From the NCBI GenBank assembly GCA_008921705.1, contig VFFE01005920.1, positions 19,848 to 83,847 of the forward strand: 64,000 nucleotides of DNA, read 5' to 3'. Below are positions 62,247 through 64,000 of the stretch, in pieces. This DNA comes from Burhinus oedicnemus (lineage: Eukaryota; Chordata; Aves; Charadriiformes; Burhinidae). How positions within the stretch are numbered: position 1 is the stretch's first letter; each line of letters starts with the position of its first letter. Made by a program: the position numbers and the translations under genes. The notes under the pieces were generated by a model, which worked only from the letters and a program-made list of their open reading frames with translations, searched no databases and was not told the origin of the DNA.

Positions 62247-64000
62247 CCCAAATGTGCTTCTTATTAGAGCCTCTTTTTAAGTTACTGCTACCTGACAACC
62301 GTTTATAAGAATTCTGATGATCAGAACTGACTTTCACAGAAGACATTTTGGGCATCACTTCAAGCATTACTGTATTCTGCCAATTGAGATTTAAAAAACT
62401 GTTAAAGGACATAAAACTACTGTATTCAAGATCAGTCAGAGATTGCACTGAATGCAACATAAAAACCTGAGCATACAGGTAAGTAATTCAGCAGCTTAAT
62501 TCTGCTGAAAAGTCTCTTCCTGAAATGGCTTTTTTTAAAACAAAGGTCCTACAAAAAGATAAATCTCAGAACACCAGGAGTTTCCTACATCATTCTTAAT
62601 AGCTTAGAAACCCTTTTCTTCCTGTGTTTAGATGTCTTTGCTTAAAGTGTTCATGTTTCTTGCAATATGCTTGGCAATAACATTTTTTCCCCCGCTTTTA
62701 GTTTAAGTGACTACTACCTGTATATTAAACATACAAAATATTTAGGGAAGCCCCGGATTTTAACTGTAAAAAGAAGTTCAGGCTAACAAATACTCAGAGT
62801 AGAATTTTTTTTGTTTGTTTCTAAAACATTTTGAAAGAAATATTTGATATATTTTTAGAATTAAGAAAATGAACTCGAACACCAGATGGGTAAACATGAG
62901 CTAAAAGGACATGCCTAACAGGAAAACAGCTTTGGAGCCACTCTAGTCAATCTGCCCTTGAGCATGAACAAACACGGGCATACATAACAGCCCAGATAAG
63001 ATCTCAGGCCATCCATGACATTATTAATAATTCTCCATTTTTATCTTAAACACTTCTCAAACTTACAAAATTACATTGGCTTTTATTTGGGATTGCCAGG
63101 ACTTCAGTAGCTCCTGTGATCATTTCACACCTTCACTTTCAATCCCTGAAAGTTCTTAAAGAAATCCTTGACAGTGAGTGTCTTTCTTATTACACAATTT
63201 CACCTAATTTCTACTATGTAGCCCCTCCATATGATGTTCCAATCTTCCTAAACATCAGTGACACGATCCAACTTCATCATCAGCGAGTTTCCTTAGCGTA
63301 TTCTTCCTTATTGTACTTGCCTAGCTTCCCTCATCTCCCAATTTGCGTATTGTTTCCTTAAAGTCAGAAGCAAAATTGAAAGGAGATTCAATTCCCTCTC
63401 AGAGCTCTATCTGTCCTCTTCCATTATGTTTTATATAATTTCATTTATTGAAAATACAGGCACAACATTTACCAGTTTCTTATTTGAATTAGCTGACTAC
63501 CTCAACCTCTCACGTTTTTCTCATTCTCTTTATTTTTATAACTTAAGAATTATCTTCTACTTGTGACACCCTTTACAAGCTTCAGCCATAACTTTTAGCT
63601 ATGCTCATTTCTGACTTTAAAGACAGCTCGCTTTGCTGAAAAACCCCCTCTTCTATTTTCTGAGTAATCTGTACACTTAAAATCTTTTCAAAATAGTGTA
63701 TTGTGTACACAGAGAGTAAAGCCTTCCTACAAATTCCTACTACCAAATGCCTAGGAAGACAAAGTTTCTTCTATTAAAGGTGGAAAAAACTAAACTGCCT
63801 TCACCATTGGGAAGTTACCAAATTCAACTAGTAACAAATTCAATCATTTATTTCATAGTAGTCCCTCACTCGTAGTAAATAAACAAAATCCCAACACACA
63901 GGCAGATATATAAAGTGGACATAACGCTATCTAACCTGCATAATAAAATAATAAAAGTTATTTTCTAAACGCAGCTTTTGTAATATCCTCAACATCTCCT
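60898..64000 (-). other. KPNA1 intron 1 (continues beyond the window)
   Basis: 3.1 kb with no recognisable exon, CpG island or promoter. The only feature noted is an A29 run at 62211-62239. The KPNA1 promoter is therefore expected further right. Confidence 0.6.
62211..62239. repeat. A29 homopolymer
   Basis: 29 consecutive adenines in KPNA1 intron 1 (a U run in the transcript). No retroposed body was recognised beside it. Confidence 0.9.

Noticed and set aside
60898..64000. A non-coding KPNA1 first exon within the window
   Set aside because: No CpG island or convincing promoter and donor combination is visible, so the first exon probably lies further right.

Overview
The window looks like nuclear DNA from a bird. 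It carries several CR1 LINE copies with the typical avian 3' ends, one endogenous-retrovirus solo LTR, short vertebrate exons with GT/AG borders, and a single GC-rich CpG-island promoter in otherwise AT-rich sequence. The species cannot be named. The CR1 subfamily near 12 kb resembles ones I associate with non-galliform birds, but that is an impression, not a test.

Three protein-coding genes are supported, in the same order and orientation as human 3q21.1. At the left edge, MIX23 (CCDC58) reads leftward and only its first coding exon is present (1316-1366). FAM162A reads rightward from the same CpG island, with five coding exons between 1702 and 11315 giving 151 residues. KPNA1 (importin alpha-5) reads leftward and fills most of the window. 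All 13 coding exons were located between 60892 and 20008, and their phases join without a gap into 538 codons plus a stop, the length of human KPNA1. Its promoter and non-coding first exon lie beyond 64000. FAM162A and KPNA1 converge on a gene-free interval that holds a CR1 copy and the solo LTR.

By region: 1-1315 is MIX23 intron 1 with a CR1; 1316-1717 is the divergent promoter; 1718-11480 is the FAM162A body; 11481-16854 is intergenic or distal 3'UTR; 16855-20007 is probable KPNA1 3'UTR with a long TA/TG microsatellite; 20008-60897 is the KPNA1 body; 60898-64000 is KPNA1 intron 1. The remaining open reading frames are CR1 remnants, GC-rich read-through or chance frames.

Functionally, MIX23 and FAM162A both encode mitochondrial proteins and share one promoter. 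KPNA1 is a nuclear import adaptor and is a neighbour only. I found no undescribed multi-gene system. The observations most worth a second look are the solo LTR with a perfect 6-bp target duplication, a gapless 116-bp direct repeat 1.1 kb apart beside KPNA1 exon 10, a run of Pumilio-type octamers in the probable KPNA1 3'UTR, and G/U-rich intronic tracts that mostly lie in the sense orientation of the host gene.
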